Shown here one piece after another: positions 52,927-61,767 of a stretch of DNA of 64,000 nucleotides. Position numbers and translations under genes: made by a program. Below the pieces are notes generated by a model. That model was not told where the DNA came from. It made no database searches and saw nothing but the letters and a program-made list of their open reading frames with translations. The DNA is taken from NCBI RefSeq assembly GCF_002261345.1, contig NZ_NEVT01000003.1, forward strand, positions 434,001 to 498,000, read 5' to 3'. How positions within the stretch are numbered: position 1 is the stretch's first letter; each line of letters begins with the position of its first letter. The stretch comes from Bordetella genomosp. 2. GTDB lineage: Bacteria > Pseudomonadota > Gammaproteobacteria > Burkholderiales > Burkholderiaceae_B.

Positions 52927-54036
52927 TTAGAGCGACAGGCGCGCCAGGGTTTCCTCGGCGATGGCCAGGCTGGCGGTCAGGCCGGGCGATTCGATGCCGA
53001 ACAGGTTGGCCAGTCCGGCTACGCCATGCACGGCCGGGCCGGCGATGACGAAGTCGGCGGCGGGTTCGTGCGGCCCGGAGATCTTCGGCCGGATGCCGGT
53101 ATAGCCGGGCGCCAGGGCGCCGTCCGGCAGGCCCGGCCAGTACGTGCGCACCGCATCATAGAACACCTCGGCGCGCGCCGGGTCGAGCGTGTAGTCTTCG
53201 GTCTCGATCCACTCGGTATCGGGGCCGAACTTGGCCTGGCCGCCCAGGTCCAGCGTCAGGTGCACGCCCAGGCCCGCGTGCTGCGGCACCGGGTAGATCA
53301 GGTGCGAGAAGGGCGCGCGGCCCGCCAGGGTGAAGTAGCTGCCCTTGCACAGGTATTCCTGCGGGATGCTGGCGGGCGGCAGCCCTGCGATGCGGCGCGC
53401 CAGGGTGGGCGCGTGGATGCCGGCGGCATTCACCAGCACGTTGCACGACAGGCTCATGGCCTCGTCGCCGCCGAACTGCACCTCGAAGCCGCCGCCGGGC
53501 CGGACCCGGGCCGACAGCATGGGCGTATGGAACACGCATTGCGCGCCGGCATGCTCGGCTTCGCCCTGGTAGGCCAGCATCAGGGCGTGGCTGTCGACAA
53601 TGCCGGTCGAGGGCGACAGCAGGGCGGCCGTGCAGCGCAGCGCCGGCTCCAGCGCGGTGGCCGCGGCGCCATCCAGGCGCCGCAGGTCGTCCACGCCATT
53701 GGCGCGGGCGCGCGCGGCGATGCCGTCCAGCGCCTGCACCTCGGCGGCGCTGGTGGCGACGATCAGCTTGCCGAGCCGGCGATGCGGGATGCCGCGCGCC
53801 GCGCAATAGTCGTACAACAGGTGCTTGCCGCGCACGCACAGGCGCGCCTTGAGGCTGCCCGCGGGGTAATAGATGCCGGCGTGGATCACTTCGGAATTGC
53901 GCGAGCTGGTGCCGGTGCCGATGGCTTCGGCGGCTTCGGCCACCAGGACTTCGCGGCCGGCCAGGGCGAGGGCGCGGGCCACGGCCAGGCCCACCACGCC
54001 GGCGCCGACGACGATGCAGTCGATGTCAGTGTTCAT
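52927..54036 (-). CDS. FAD-dependent oxidoreductase (LhgO/L2HGDH-like, DAO fold)
   Basis: 369 residues with the N-terminal dinucleotide motif [16 protein letters not shown] and the DAO-fold end [12 protein letters not shown] and [18 protein letters not shown]. The pattern [19 protein letters not shown] after the FAD motif is that of L-2-hydroxyglutarate oxidase/dehydrogenase relatives. Probable action: oxidation of a 2-hydroxy acid, electrons to quinone or oxygen. Between purU and a flavin-reductase gene, same strand, gaps of 10 and 12 bases. Confidence 0.88.
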   Translation of the reverse strand: MNTDIDCIVVGAGVVGLAVARALALAGREVLVAEAAEAIGTGTSSRNSEVIHAGIYYPAGSLKARLCVRGKHLLYDYCAARGIPHRRLGKLIVATSAAEVQALDGIAARARANGVDDLRRLDGAAATALEPALRCTAALLSPSTGIVDSHALMLAYQGEAEHAGAQCVFHTPMLSARVRPGGGFEVQFGGDEAMSLSCNVLVNAAGIHAPTLARRIAGLPPASIPQEYLCKGSYFTLAGRAPFSHLIYPVPQHAGLGVHLTLDLGGQAKFGPDTEWIETEDYTLDPARAEVFYDAVRTYWPGLPDGALAPGYTGIRPKISGPHEPAADFVIAGPAVHGVAGLANLFGIESPGLTASLAIAEETLARLSL

Positions 54037-54048
54037 GAATAATCGGGG

Positions 54049-54561
54049 TCATTCGGAATGCTTGTGGGCTGGCGTCAGGTCGAAGCCGCCGGCGTGGAAC
54101 ACCAGCGGCGCTTCGGCCGTGTGGCCGCAGCGTTCGACCTCGCCCACCATGATGACGTGGTCGCCCTCGACGTAGCGGCTGCGGTTGCGGCATTCGAACC
54201 AGGCGGCGCAGTGCTCGTCCAGCATCGGCGTGCCGCCGGGCGCCTGCGCGCGCGGCAGGCCGGCGAAGCGCTCGCGCGTGTGGCCCAGCGCGAAACGCCG
54301 CGCCAGGGCGATCTGGCTGGCCGACAGCACGTTGACGACGTAGCGTTCGCACTGTTCGAACACGTCCAGCGAGGCGGAGGCGCGCGACAGGCTCCAGAGC
54401 ACCAGCGGCGGGTCCAGCGAGACCGAGTTGAAGGAACTGACGGTCAGGCCGATGGGAGCGCCGTCGGGCGCGGCCGTGGTAACGACCGTGACGCCGGTGG
54501 CGAAGCGGCCCAATGCGGTGCGGAAGAACTGCGCGTCGAAATCGGGATCGGTGGCGGGCAT
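54049..54561 (-). CDS. Flavin reductase-like protein (FMN-binding split barrel)
   Basis: 170 residues of the flavin-reductase group (HpaC/NADH:FMN oxidoreductase-like): ALGRFATGVTVVTT, GLTVSSFNSVSLDPPLVLWS and a C-terminal DHVIMVGEVE strand. Usually the small component supplying reduced flavin to a monooxygenase, but no monooxygenase gene is near. Co-directional with FAD oxidoreductase and pdxH. Confidence 0.88.
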   Translation of the reverse strand: MPATDPDFDAQFFRTALGRFATGVTVVTTAAPDGAPIGLTVSSFNSVSLDPPLVLWSLSRASASLDVFEQCERYVVNVLSASQIALARRFALGHTRERFAGLPRAQAPGGTPMLDEHCAAWFECRNRSRYVEGDHVIMVGEVERCGHTAEAPLVFHAGGFDLTPAHKHSE

Positions 54562-54592
54562 GCAGGCGAGTGAAGCGGGGACGGGCGGCGCG

Positions 54593-55225
54593 TCAGGGCG
54601 ACAGGCGGTCGATGGCCCAGCCGCCGCGGCCGTCGGGCCGGTAGCGCAGGCGGTCGTGCAGGCGCGACGGGCGGCCTTGCCAGAACTCGAACTGGGTGGG
54701 CACCAGGCGGTAGCCGCCCCAGTGCTGCGGGCGCGGAGGCTGTTCGCCGTACTGAGCGCGGACCTCCTGCTCGCGCGCTTCCAGGTCGGCGCGGCTTACC
54801 GGCTGGCTCTGGCGCGAAGCCCAGGCGCCGATGCGCGACCCGAGCGGGCGGCTGTGGAAGTAGGCGTCCGATTCCTCGGCCGTGGCTTTTTCCACGCGCC
54901 CTTCGATGCGCACCTGGCGCTCGAGCGGCTGCCAGAAGAACAGCAGGGCGGCGCGCGGGTTGGCTTGCAGTTCCAGGCCCTTGCGCGACTCGTAATTGGT
55001 GTAGAACACGAAACCGCGCGAGTCGTAGCCCTTGATGAGCACGATGCGGGCCGACGGCTGGCCTTCGGCATCGACGGTCGCCAGCGTCATGGCGTTGGGC
55101 TCGGGGACCTGGGCGGCCAGCGCCTCTTCGAACCACTGGTTGAACTGGTCGAAGGGCGAGGCGGCGACGGCGTTTTCCAGCAGGGAGCCTTTCTCGTAGC
55201 TTTGGCGCAGATCGGAAACGGACAT
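54593..55225 (-). CDS. pdxH: Pyridoxamine/pyridoxine 5'-phosphate oxidase
   Basis: 210-residue FMN enzyme producing PLP. Seen: [68 protein letters not shown] and the C-terminal RLHDRLRYR. The ATG at 55225 ([13 protein letters not shown]) matches family starts; the longer open frame to 55444 is not family-like. Confidence 0.95.
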   Translation of the reverse strand: MSVSDLRQSYEKGSLLENAVAASPFDQFNQWFEEALAAQVPEPNAMTLATVDAEGQPSARIVLIKGYDSRGFVFYTNYESRKGLELQANPRAALLFFWQPLERQVRIEGRVEKATAEESDAYFHSRPLGSRIGAWASRQSQPVSRADLEAREQEVRAQYGEQPPRPQHWGGYRLVPTQFEFWQGRPSRLHDRLRYRPDGRGGWAIDRLSP

Positions 55226-55316
55226 GGAAGCGGGACCGGCAAACGGCACAAAAGAGGACAGGCTCCAGTTTACCGCCATCGCCGGCGCGGCCCCCGGCGC
55301 CCGCTGGCGGCCTACG

Positions 55317-55955
55317 CTAGTTGTCGGGCAACGGGTCCGGTTCCGCTTCGAGGCGGCGCGCGATGCGGTCGAGCCGCGCGTCGTGGATGCCGGCCGCGCG
55401 CAGGGCGTGGGCGGTCTGCATGACGTATTCGGTGCAGCGCCCATAGCGCCCGGCCGCGCGCCGCACGATGGCCAGCAATTCGGCTTCGGGCAGGGCCCGT
55501 ATATAGGCCGGATTGTCGCGGTTCATGATGAACACCAGGGCCCTTACCGGACCGGCGTCGGTGGCGCAGTTGATCCAGCGCGGCAGGTAGGCTCCGGTGG
55601 ACATCTCGCGGTCCCACAGGGCCGGGAAAAAGTCGGGCACCGCCTTGCCGGCCAGCCGGTAGACCACGCCGCGGCACGAGCCGCCGCGGTCCAGCCCGAA
55701 TACCAGGCCCGGGCATTCCGGCGTGCCCCGGTTGACCCGCGACCACAGGCACAACGCGCGGTGGTGGCCGCGCAAGGTGGCCAGGCGCCGTTCCTGGTAT
55801 TCGAAGTCGGGGCGCCAGATCAGCGAGCCGTAGCCGTAGACCCACACGTCCTCGCCCTGGCGCCAGTGCTTCAGGGCGTCATCGAGCGAGGCGCGCCGTT
55901 CTTCGGGCGTCCAGAGGCGAAAGGGTACGGAGGAGGCGTTGGGCGGCGGATTCAC
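55317..55955 (-). CDS. ChaC-like gamma-glutamylcyclotransferase
   Basis: 212 residues. ChaC marks: [17 protein letters not shown], then GVVYRLAG and a glutamate in [15 protein letters not shown] as expected catalytic residue. ChaC proteins degrade glutathione to 5-oxoproline and Cys-Gly. No ATG is available at the family start; the GTG at 55955 overlaps the upstream MFS stop as GTGA, indicating translational coupling. The longer frame to 57098 is an MFS shadow. Confidence 0.85.
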   Translation of the reverse strand: MNPPPNASSVPFRLWTPEERRASLDDALKHWRQGEDVWVYGYGSLIWRPDFEYQERRLATLRGHHRALCLWSRVNRGTPECPGLVFGLDRGGSCRGVVYRLAGKAVPDFFPALWDREMSTGAYLPRWINCATDAGPVRALVFIMNRDNPAYIRALPEAELLAIVRRAAGRYGRCTEYVMQTAHALRAAGIHDARLDRIARRLEAEPDPLPDN

Positions 55956-57184
55956 GGCGCGGGCGTCTCGGCTTCTTGCGGGGGGTGACGATTGGCCCAG
56001 CCGCCGGCGCTCAATGCCAGGGCGTAGGCCCAGAAAAGGGGGGCAATGCCAATTACCGCACCCAGCGCGCCGAAGGTCAACGGCAGGGACACCTGCGAGG
56101 CGTTGATGAACGCCATGCGCAGCCCGACCGCCTCGGCGGCGCGGCCATGCGGCGTGTGCTGGTGCAGCAGCGACAGCATGCTGGGCTGGCAGCAGCCCAG
56201 CGCCAGCCCCAGGATGAAAGACAGGCCGATCAGCAGGGTAACGTCGGCGAACAGCGGGTAAATGAGAAAATCCACCACGGTAATGGCCATGGCGGTGCGG
56301 ACCAGCGTCCAGGACCGCACCCGCGTCTGGATATAGGGCAATACCAGGCGGATCAGGAACGTTCCCAGCGCGAAGGCCGCCAGTATGCTGCCGATCGTGG
56401 TGGCCGACAGGCCGATGGCCACGCCGAACAGCGGCACCACGAACAGGTGGGTGTCCCAGGCCCCCGACAGGATGGTATTGACCATCAGGATGCGCCGTAG
56501 CGGCGGCAGCTTGAGCAATTCGGTCACGCGCCGGCGGGCCACCTGGCGCGCGGCCGGCTCGATGCTGTGGTCGACGGCGCGCAAGGCGGGCTGCAGGCGC
56601 CGCAGGCCGGCCAGCGCCACCAGCGGCCCCAGGGCCAGGATGCCGAACGCCAGGCGCGAGCCGAGATGGTCGATCGCCAGGCCGGCGATCAACGGGCCGC
56701 TGAAGCCCGAGCCCGCCATGGCCAGCGACAGCCACGAAAAATTGCGCAGGCGGCGCTGCGGCTCGGCGTGGCCGAGCACGTCCTGGGTGGCGACCTGGTG
56801 CAGCATGAAGCCGATGCCGATGCTGCAGGCGGCCACCAGCAGGGCGAGCTGCGTCTGCGCCGCGAAGGGCAGCAGCGTGCCCAGCACGACCAGCGCGTTG
56901 CCCAGCGTCACTGGGCGGCGCACGCCGACCCGGTCGATCCATTGGCCGGCGCGCACCGACATCAGCATCGGAATCACCGCGAACACGGCGACCAGCCCGC
57001 CGACGATGAAGGTCGACAGACCCAGTTGCAGGGCGGTCAGCGATACGGTGATGCGTCCCCCTGTCAGCGCCACATGGTTCAGCATGGCGACCACGCACAG
57101 CAGGCCCGCGCCGGAAAATTCCGTCGCGGCGGGGGTGGGCGAAGGGGAAGGAGATGGGGCGGACACGGCGTTAACTTCAGCCAT
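55952..57184 (-). CDS. MFS transporter
   Basis: 410 residues, about 12 helices. RAGQWIDRVGVRRPVTLGN after helix 2 fits the MFS loop motif G-x3-D-R-x-G-R-R. Set-like sugar/drug efflux layout, substrate unknown. ATG at 57184 (MAEVNAVSAPSP) chosen over the 57442 frame start, whose extra 86 residues lack family features. Directly coupled to the ChaC gene and divergent from tcdA. Confidence 0.87.
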   Translation of the reverse strand: MAEVNAVSAPSPSPSPTPAATEFSGAGLLCVVAMLNHVALTGGRITVSLTALQLGLSTFIVGGLVAVFAVIPMLMSVRAGQWIDRVGVRRPVTLGNALVVLGTLLPFAAQTQLALLVAACSIGIGFMLHQVATQDVLGHAEPQRRLRNFSWLSLAMAGSGFSGPLIAGLAIDHLGSRLAFGILALGPLVALAGLRRLQPALRAVDHSIEPAARQVARRRVTELLKLPPLRRILMVNTILSGAWDTHLFVVPLFGVAIGLSATTIGSILAAFALGTFLIRLVLPYIQTRVRSWTLVRTAMAITVVDFLIYPLFADVTLLIGLSFILGLALGCCQPSMLSLLHQHTPHGRAAEAVGLRMAFINASQVSLPLTFGALGAVIGIAPLFWAYALALSAGGWANRHPPQEAETPAP

Positions 57185-57283
57185 TCTGACCCCAACTCCC
57201 CCCAGTGTCGAGGTTGCCGGCGGATGACGGGCGCGTGCCCGCGGCCGGGGCCGCGCTGCCGGTAACAGCCACGTTGGCGCAAG

Positions 57284-57314
57284 ACTGCCGGCAGTTGCAT
57301 AGCAGATGCCGGCA
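57284..57314. promoter_or_regulatory. Two TGCCGGCA palindromes 21 bp apart, possible operator
   Basis: ACTGCCGGCAGT (57284-57295) and a second TGCCGGCA (57307-57314) have centres 21 bp apart, two helical turns, in the 245-bp region between the divergent MFS and tcdA genes. Could be a binding site; in GC-rich DNA chance is not excluded. Confidence 0.35.
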
Positions 57315-57429
57315 GATGCCTGCTTTGTGGCCGCGCAAATACATGTTCGATCAATGATCGCGCCTGTGTCGTTATTGCAACGTCGGCCCGGCCGTCGCGC
57401 CCTGGCCGCATCGTGGGAAAATACGCGCC

Positions 57430-58308
57430 ATGGCACTTGCACCTGTCCCCCAATCCCCCGGCACGGCCGATCCGCTGTGCGAGATCGACGCCGAGCGCCG
57501 CTTTGGCGGCCTGGCCCGCCTATATGGCCCCGACGCGCCGGCCCGGCTGCGCGACGCCCACGTGGCGGTCGCCGGGCTGGGCGGCGTCGGGTCGTGGGCC
57601 GCCGAGGCGCTGGCGCGCTGCGGGGTGGGGGCGCTGACCCTGGTCGACCTGGACCACATCGCCGAATCCAATATCAATCGCCAGGTCCATGCGCTGACGC
57701 CGACCCTCGGCCAGGCGAAAGTCGAGGCCATGGCGGCGCGCATCCACGCTATCAACCCGGATTGCGTGCTGACGCGCGTGGATGATTTCGTCGAGCCGGG
57801 CAATGTCGGCCAGGTGCTGGGAGGCTATTACACCGCCGTGGCCGACTGTACCGACCAGATCTCCGCCAAGATCGCCATGGTGCTGCACGCGCGCGAGCGC
57901 GGCCTGCCCCTGCTGCTGTGCGGCGGGGCGGGCGGCAAGACCGACCCCCTGGCCCTGCGCGCCGGCGACCTGTCGCAGGCGGTCAACGACGCGCTGTTGG
58001 CCAAGCTGCGCAACACCTTGCGCCGCCAGCACGGTTTTGCCAAGGCCAGCGATGCCCGCGGCAAACCCCTGAAGCGCGTGCCGCGCATGGGGGTGCGGGC
58101 GCTGTGGTTCGACCAGCCGGCCATCCTGCCGGCCGCCTGGAGCCGGGCCGCCGAGGTCGACGACGACCTCGGCGCCGCGCCCGCGCCGGCCGCGCCACAG
58201 GGACTGTCATGCGCCGGGTACGGCTCGGTGGTGATGGTCACCGCCGCCATGGGGCTGGCGGTCGCCAACGAGGCCGTGCGCCTGGCGCTGGCGGCGCCGG
58301 GCCGCTGA
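57430..58308 (+). CDS. tcdA: tRNA threonylcarbamoyladenosine dehydratase TcdA (CsdL)
   Basis: 292-residue E1/ThiF-like ATPase that cyclises t6A37 to ct6A37 in tRNA. Nucleotide-binding segment AVAGLGGVGSWAAEALARCG, then LVDLDHIAESNINRQVHAL and GGAGGKTDPLALRAGDL. Length is slightly above E. coli TcdA (268). Same window also encodes TsaE, needed to make its substrate. Converges exactly on a GntR gene (58309). Confidence 0.93.
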   Translation: MALAPVPQSPGTADPLCEIDAERRFGGLARLYGPDAPARLRDAHVAVAGLGGVGSWAAEALARCGVGALTLVDLDHIAESNINRQVHALTPTLGQAKVEAMAARIHAINPDCVLTRVDDFVEPGNVGQVLGGYYTAVADCTDQISAKIAMVLHARERGLPLLLCGGAGGKTDPLALRAGDLSQAVNDALLAKLRNTLRRQHGFAKASDARGKPLKRVPRMGVRALWFDQPAILPAAWSRAAEVDDDLGAAPAPAAPQGLSCAGYGSVVMVTAAMGLAVANEAVRLALAAPGR

Positions 58309-59052
58309 TCAGCGGCCGGCCAGCAGATCGAATTCCATGCGGATCTTCTGGAACGGGAACTCCAGCCGCGCGAAATAAACCACCCGCCCGGCAATGCAGG
58401 CGAAGCGGCGCAGCTCGGCCACCGGCGCCGAGACGGGAATGTGCAGCGCCTCGGCCGATTCGCCGCCGGCCTCGATGACATTCAGCACCTGGCGCGCATG
58501 CGAAAGCTGGCTGCCGTAGAACTGGTCCAGCACCGGCGCCACCGTGCTGGTGCGGATACGCGAGCGGTGCTTGCGGAACAGTCCACTGTCCAGGTAGACC
58601 TCGCTGTAGCAGAACGGCCCGGCCTCGGTCACGTGCACGCGGCGCAGGTGCTGGAAGCGGCCGTCGCGCGCGAATTCGCAGGGCATGCCGAGCGGCTCGG
58701 GCAGCGGGACGCCGGCGCTGGACTCCATCAGCGAGACGGTGCCGAGCTGGTTGCTCAGCGCCACCGTCTCGTCCCAGCTTTTGGGGAGCAGCAGCGTCGG
58801 CGTTTGCGGCAGGGCTTCGTTGACGAAGGTGCCGGCCCCGCGCGAGCGGCGGATCAGGCCTTCGCTTTCCAGCAGGCCGAAGGCTTGCCGCACGGTCGAG
58901 CGCGCGACGCCATAGCGCTCGACCAGGACTGCCAGCGGCGGCACCTGCTGGCCGGGCCGCCAGCAGCGGCTGTGGATGTTGCTGCGGAATACCGCCGCCA
59001 CCTGCAGGTACAGCGGCTGGGGGCTGCGCGCGAACAGTCTGCCGGCTGCCAT
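58309..59052 (-). CDS. GntR-family regulator, HutC/UTRA type
   Basis: 247 residues: winged helix (about 15-75, VPPLAVLVERYGVARSTVRQ and LLESEGLIRRSRGAGTFV) and UTRA domain (VAELRRFACIAGRVVYFARL, ending FPFQKIRMEFDLLAGR). The ATG at 59052 comes two bases after the stop of the acyl-CoA ligase gene, so they form one operon. Likely operator upstream of the ligase at 60696-60717. Confidence 0.9.
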   Translation of the reverse strand: MAAGRLFARSPQPLYLQVAAVFRSNIHSRCWRPGQQVPPLAVLVERYGVARSTVRQAFGLLESEGLIRRSRGAGTFVNEALPQTPTLLLPKSWDETVALSNQLGTVSLMESSAGVPLPEPLGMPCEFARDGRFQHLRRVHVTEAGPFCYSEVYLDSGLFRKHRSRIRTSTVAPVLDQFYGSQLSHARQVLNVIEAGGESAEALHIPVSAPVAELRRFACIAGRVVYFARLEFPFQKIRMEFDLLAGR

Positions 59053-59054
59053 GA

Positions 59055-60677
59055 TCAGGCGCCGGCCAGCAGCGCGTCGGCCATGTCGCGCAGCCGGTGC
59101 TTCTGGATCTTGACCGAGTTGGCGCTTTCCACCGACGGGAAGGCGTCCAGCACCTGGAAGCCGACGGGCACTTTGAAGCCGGCCAGCGCGCGGCGGCAGG
59201 CGGCGCGCCAGCCCTCGGGGTCGGGCCGAGCGCCGGCGTGCAGCAGCACGAAAGCAAACGGTACCGTCTTGCCGTGCTGGGTCGCGCCCACCACCTGGCA
59301 GGCCCGCACGCCGGGCAGGGTCTCGACCAGCCGTTCGATCTCCGCCGGGTTGACCAGAAAGCCGGCCAGCCGCAGCGAATCGCCCATGCGGGCCTGGAAT
59401 ACGAACTGGCGCCCGCTCAGCGTATAACCCAGGTCGCCGGTCTTGAAATAGCCGTCGTCGGCCAGGGCGGCGGCGGTGGCCTCGGGGTTGTCCAGGTAGC
59501 CGCGCATCAGGCTGGGCGCCTGGATTTCCAGTTCGCCCGACTGGCCGTGCGGCAGCACCTCGCCGGATTGCGGATCGCGGGCGCGCACGCGCGCTTCGGC
59601 TTCGGGGTAGATGAGCCGGCCGCCCGCCAGATAGCGCACCGACACGTCGCCTTCGCTCGCGTCGAGCGGCTGCGCGGCCACCAGCGCGACCAGTTCGCTG
59701 GACCCGTACAGGCCGGTCAGCGGCACGCCGTGCGCGGCGGCCAGGTCCAGCAAGTTGTCGAGCGCCGGCGCGAAGCTGGCGAAGCCGCACAGGCGCAGCG
59801 TGTCGAAGTCGCCCGGGCGGCCGTCCCGGAACCATTGCGCCAGCGCCTCGTTGTTGGCGTAGGCATGGGTGACGCGGTGGCGCCGGATCGCGTCGACGGC
59901 GCGGCCGGCGTCATACACCGGCTCGCACACCACCGGCACGCCGCGCGCCAGCGCCCCGGCCAGCATGGCGAAGCCGAACGCGCCGCAGAAGGGCGCCGCG
60001 GCCAGCACACGGGTGGCGGCATCGTAGCCGTAGGCATGGGCGATGGCGTCGCCATGGCGCAGCAGCGTGCGCTGGTCGTGCAGCACGAACTTCGGCAGCG
60101 AGGTGGTGCCGGAGGTGGTGAAGCACAGTACGCCGTCGTCGCGCCCGGCCGGCGCGGGCACGGGAGCGGCGCTGCGCGCCAGGCGGTCGAAGTCGAGCAG
60201 CGGCAGGCCATGCGGCGGCGGCGCCTGGCCTGCCGCGTCCAGCGCGATCACGCCGCGCAGGCCGGCCAGCGCTTGTGCCGGCACGTCGGCCAGGATGGCC
60301 GGGAAGTCGATGCCCTTGAAGCCGGGCCAGTACACCAGCCAATCGGCCCGGCCCCGGCCCAGGATGTCGGCGACTTCCGCGGCGCGGAAGCGCGTGTTGA
60401 CGGCCAGCACCAGCGCGCCCAGGTGCGCGCAGGCCAGGAACGACACGACCCATTGCGCGCAATTGGGCAGCCACAGCGCCACCCGGCTGCCGGGGCCGAT
60501 GCCGGCCTCGGCCAGGCCGGCGGCCAGGGCGCGCGAGGCGTCGCGCAAGGCGGCGAGCGACAGCGGGCGGTCGCGGTCGATGAGCGCGACCGCGTCGGGA
60601 TGCCGGCGCGCCAGGCCGTCCAGGCGGGCGGCGAACGCCGCCGCGGCGGATTGCGGAGGTGTTGTGTGGGCCGACAT
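59055..60677 (-). CDS. AMP-forming acyl-CoA synthetase (ligase)
   Basis: 540-residue adenylate-forming enzyme. P-loop TTSGTTSLPK, then YGSSE, YFKTGDLGY and a C-terminal catalytic lysine in ANSVKIQKHR. Activates a carboxylic acid to its CoA ester with ATP. ATG at 60677 (MSAHTTPPQSAAAA); the much longer frame to 62393 continues antisense through the Bug and SDR genes and is not real. Operon with GntR; divergent from the Bug receptor-SDR pair, so these four genes probably serve one acid. Confidence 0.9.
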   Translation of the reverse strand: MSAHTTPPQSAAAAFAARLDGLARRHPDAVALIDRDRPLSLAALRDASRALAAGLAEAGIGPGSRVALWLPNCAQWVVSFLACAHLGALVLAVNTRFRAAEVADILGRGRADWLVYWPGFKGIDFPAILADVPAQALAGLRGVIALDAAGQAPPPHGLPLLDFDRLARSAAPVPAPAGRDDGVLCFTTSGTTSLPKFVLHDQRTLLRHGDAIAHAYGYDAATRVLAAAPFCGAFGFAMLAGALARGVPVVCEPVYDAGRAVDAIRRHRVTHAYANNEALAQWFRDGRPGDFDTLRLCGFASFAPALDNLLDLAAAHGVPLTGLYGSSELVALVAAQPLDASEGDVSVRYLAGGRLIYPEAEARVRARDPQSGEVLPHGQSGELEIQAPSLMRGYLDNPEATAAALADDGYFKTGDLGYTLSGRQFVFQARMGDSLRLAGFLVNPAEIERLVETLPGVRACQVVGATQHGKTVPFAFVLLHAGARPDPEGWRAACRRALAGFKVPVGFQVLDAFPSVESANSVKIQKHRLRDMADALLAGA

Positions 60678-60695
60678 TCTTGTGGTTATATGCTT

Positions 60696-60717
60696 AAAGT
60701 ACGTATTTAAGTACTTT
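60696..60717. promoter_or_regulatory. Inverted repeat between acyl-CoA ligase and Bug genes, likely GntR operator
   Basis: AAAGTAC (60696-60702), 8-bp AT-rich spacer, GTACTTT (60711-60717); the whole element is far more AT-rich than the surroundings. It lies 19 bp before the ligase ATG and 59 bp before the Bug ATG, suited to control both divergent transcripts by the GntR protein encoded next to the ligase. Confidence 0.6.
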
Positions 60718-60776
60718 ATTGAAATCCCGTAGCGGATACAAGCGTGCCCCGGCACGACGACAAGAGGAGACAACCC

Positions 60777-61767
60777 ATGCGGCAACCCTCGCGCTTTTCC
60801 TTGATGAAATGCCTGGCCGTCGCGGCGTTGACGGCGCTGTGCGCGCCGGCCGCGCAGGCCGCGTACCCCGACCATCCCGTGACCGTGGTGGTGCCGTACC
60901 CGCCCGGCGGGGCCGCCGATATTTTCGGCCGCGCCATCGCCCACGCCATGGAGCCCGGCCTGAAGCAGACCGTGCTGGTGGAGAACCGGCCCGGCGCGGG
61001 CGGCAACGTCGGCATGGCGCACGTGGCGCGCAGCGCCGCCGACGGCTACACCCTGGGCCTGGGAACCATCGGCACGCAGAGCATCAACCAGTTCCTGTAC
61101 GACAACATGCCGTTCGACCCGGCCCAGGACCTGGTGCCCATCGCGCTGGTGTCCACCACGCCGAACGTGCTGGCGGTGCGCACCGATTCGCCCTTCAAGA
61201 CGCTGGCCGACGTCATCGCGGCGGCCAAGGCGCGCAAGGACAACAAGATCACTTACGCCTCGCCTGGCGTCGGCTCTTCGGTGCACCTGACCGGGGCCTA
61301 TTTCGAGGCGGTGGCCGGCATCGAGCTGCTGCATGTCCCGTTCAAGGGCACGTCCGCGTCGCTGCCGGCGGTGGCGGGGGGGGCAGGTCGACCTGCTGTT
61401 CGACAACCTGCCCGGCTCGCTGGCGCAGATCCGCGACGGCTCGCGGGTGCGCGGCATTGCGGTTACGTCGCTGCAGCGCGATCCCGCCGTGCCCGACCTG
61501 CCCACCTTCGCCGAGGCCGGCCTGCCGGGCTTCGACGTGACCGCCTGGTTCGCCTTGTACGCGCCGCGCGGCACACCCGAGCCGGTCGTGCGCGCCTTGA
61601 TCGACGCGGCGCGCGCCGGCCTGAAGGCGCCCGAACTGGGGCGCCAGTTCGCCGCCATGGGCGCGCAGCCCGGCACCTTGTTCGGCGCGGACCTCGGCGC
61701 TTTCGAGCAGCGCGAGCGCGACAAGTGGGGCAAGCTCGTCAAGCAGCGGGGTATCGCGGCCAAATGA
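60777..61767 (+). pseudogene. Bug-family solute-binding protein, frameshifted at a G8 run
   Basis: Signal peptide and Bug marks (YPDHPVTVVVPYPPGGAAD, VLVENRPGAGGNVGM, VPFKGTSASLPAVAGG) are read in one frame up to the G run at 61376-61383; from QVDLLFDNLPGSLAQ onwards the family sequence continues in the +1 frame to the stop at 61767. Removing one G restores a 329-residue receptor (VAGG-QVDLL). The ATG at 60777 follows AAGAGGAGA. Without slippage the ribosome stays in the first frame, meets no stop and runs into the SDR gene. The intact stop would overlap the SDR ATG as ATGA. Decayed, phase-variable, or sequencing error. Confidence 0.88.
61376..61383 (+). repeat. Run of eight G causing the Bug-gene frameshift
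   Basis: G8 homopolymer between GTGGC and CAGGTCGAC. Seven Gs give the in-frame receptor, eight give the frameshift. Homopolymer runs of this kind are prone to slipped-strand change. Confidence 0.85.
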
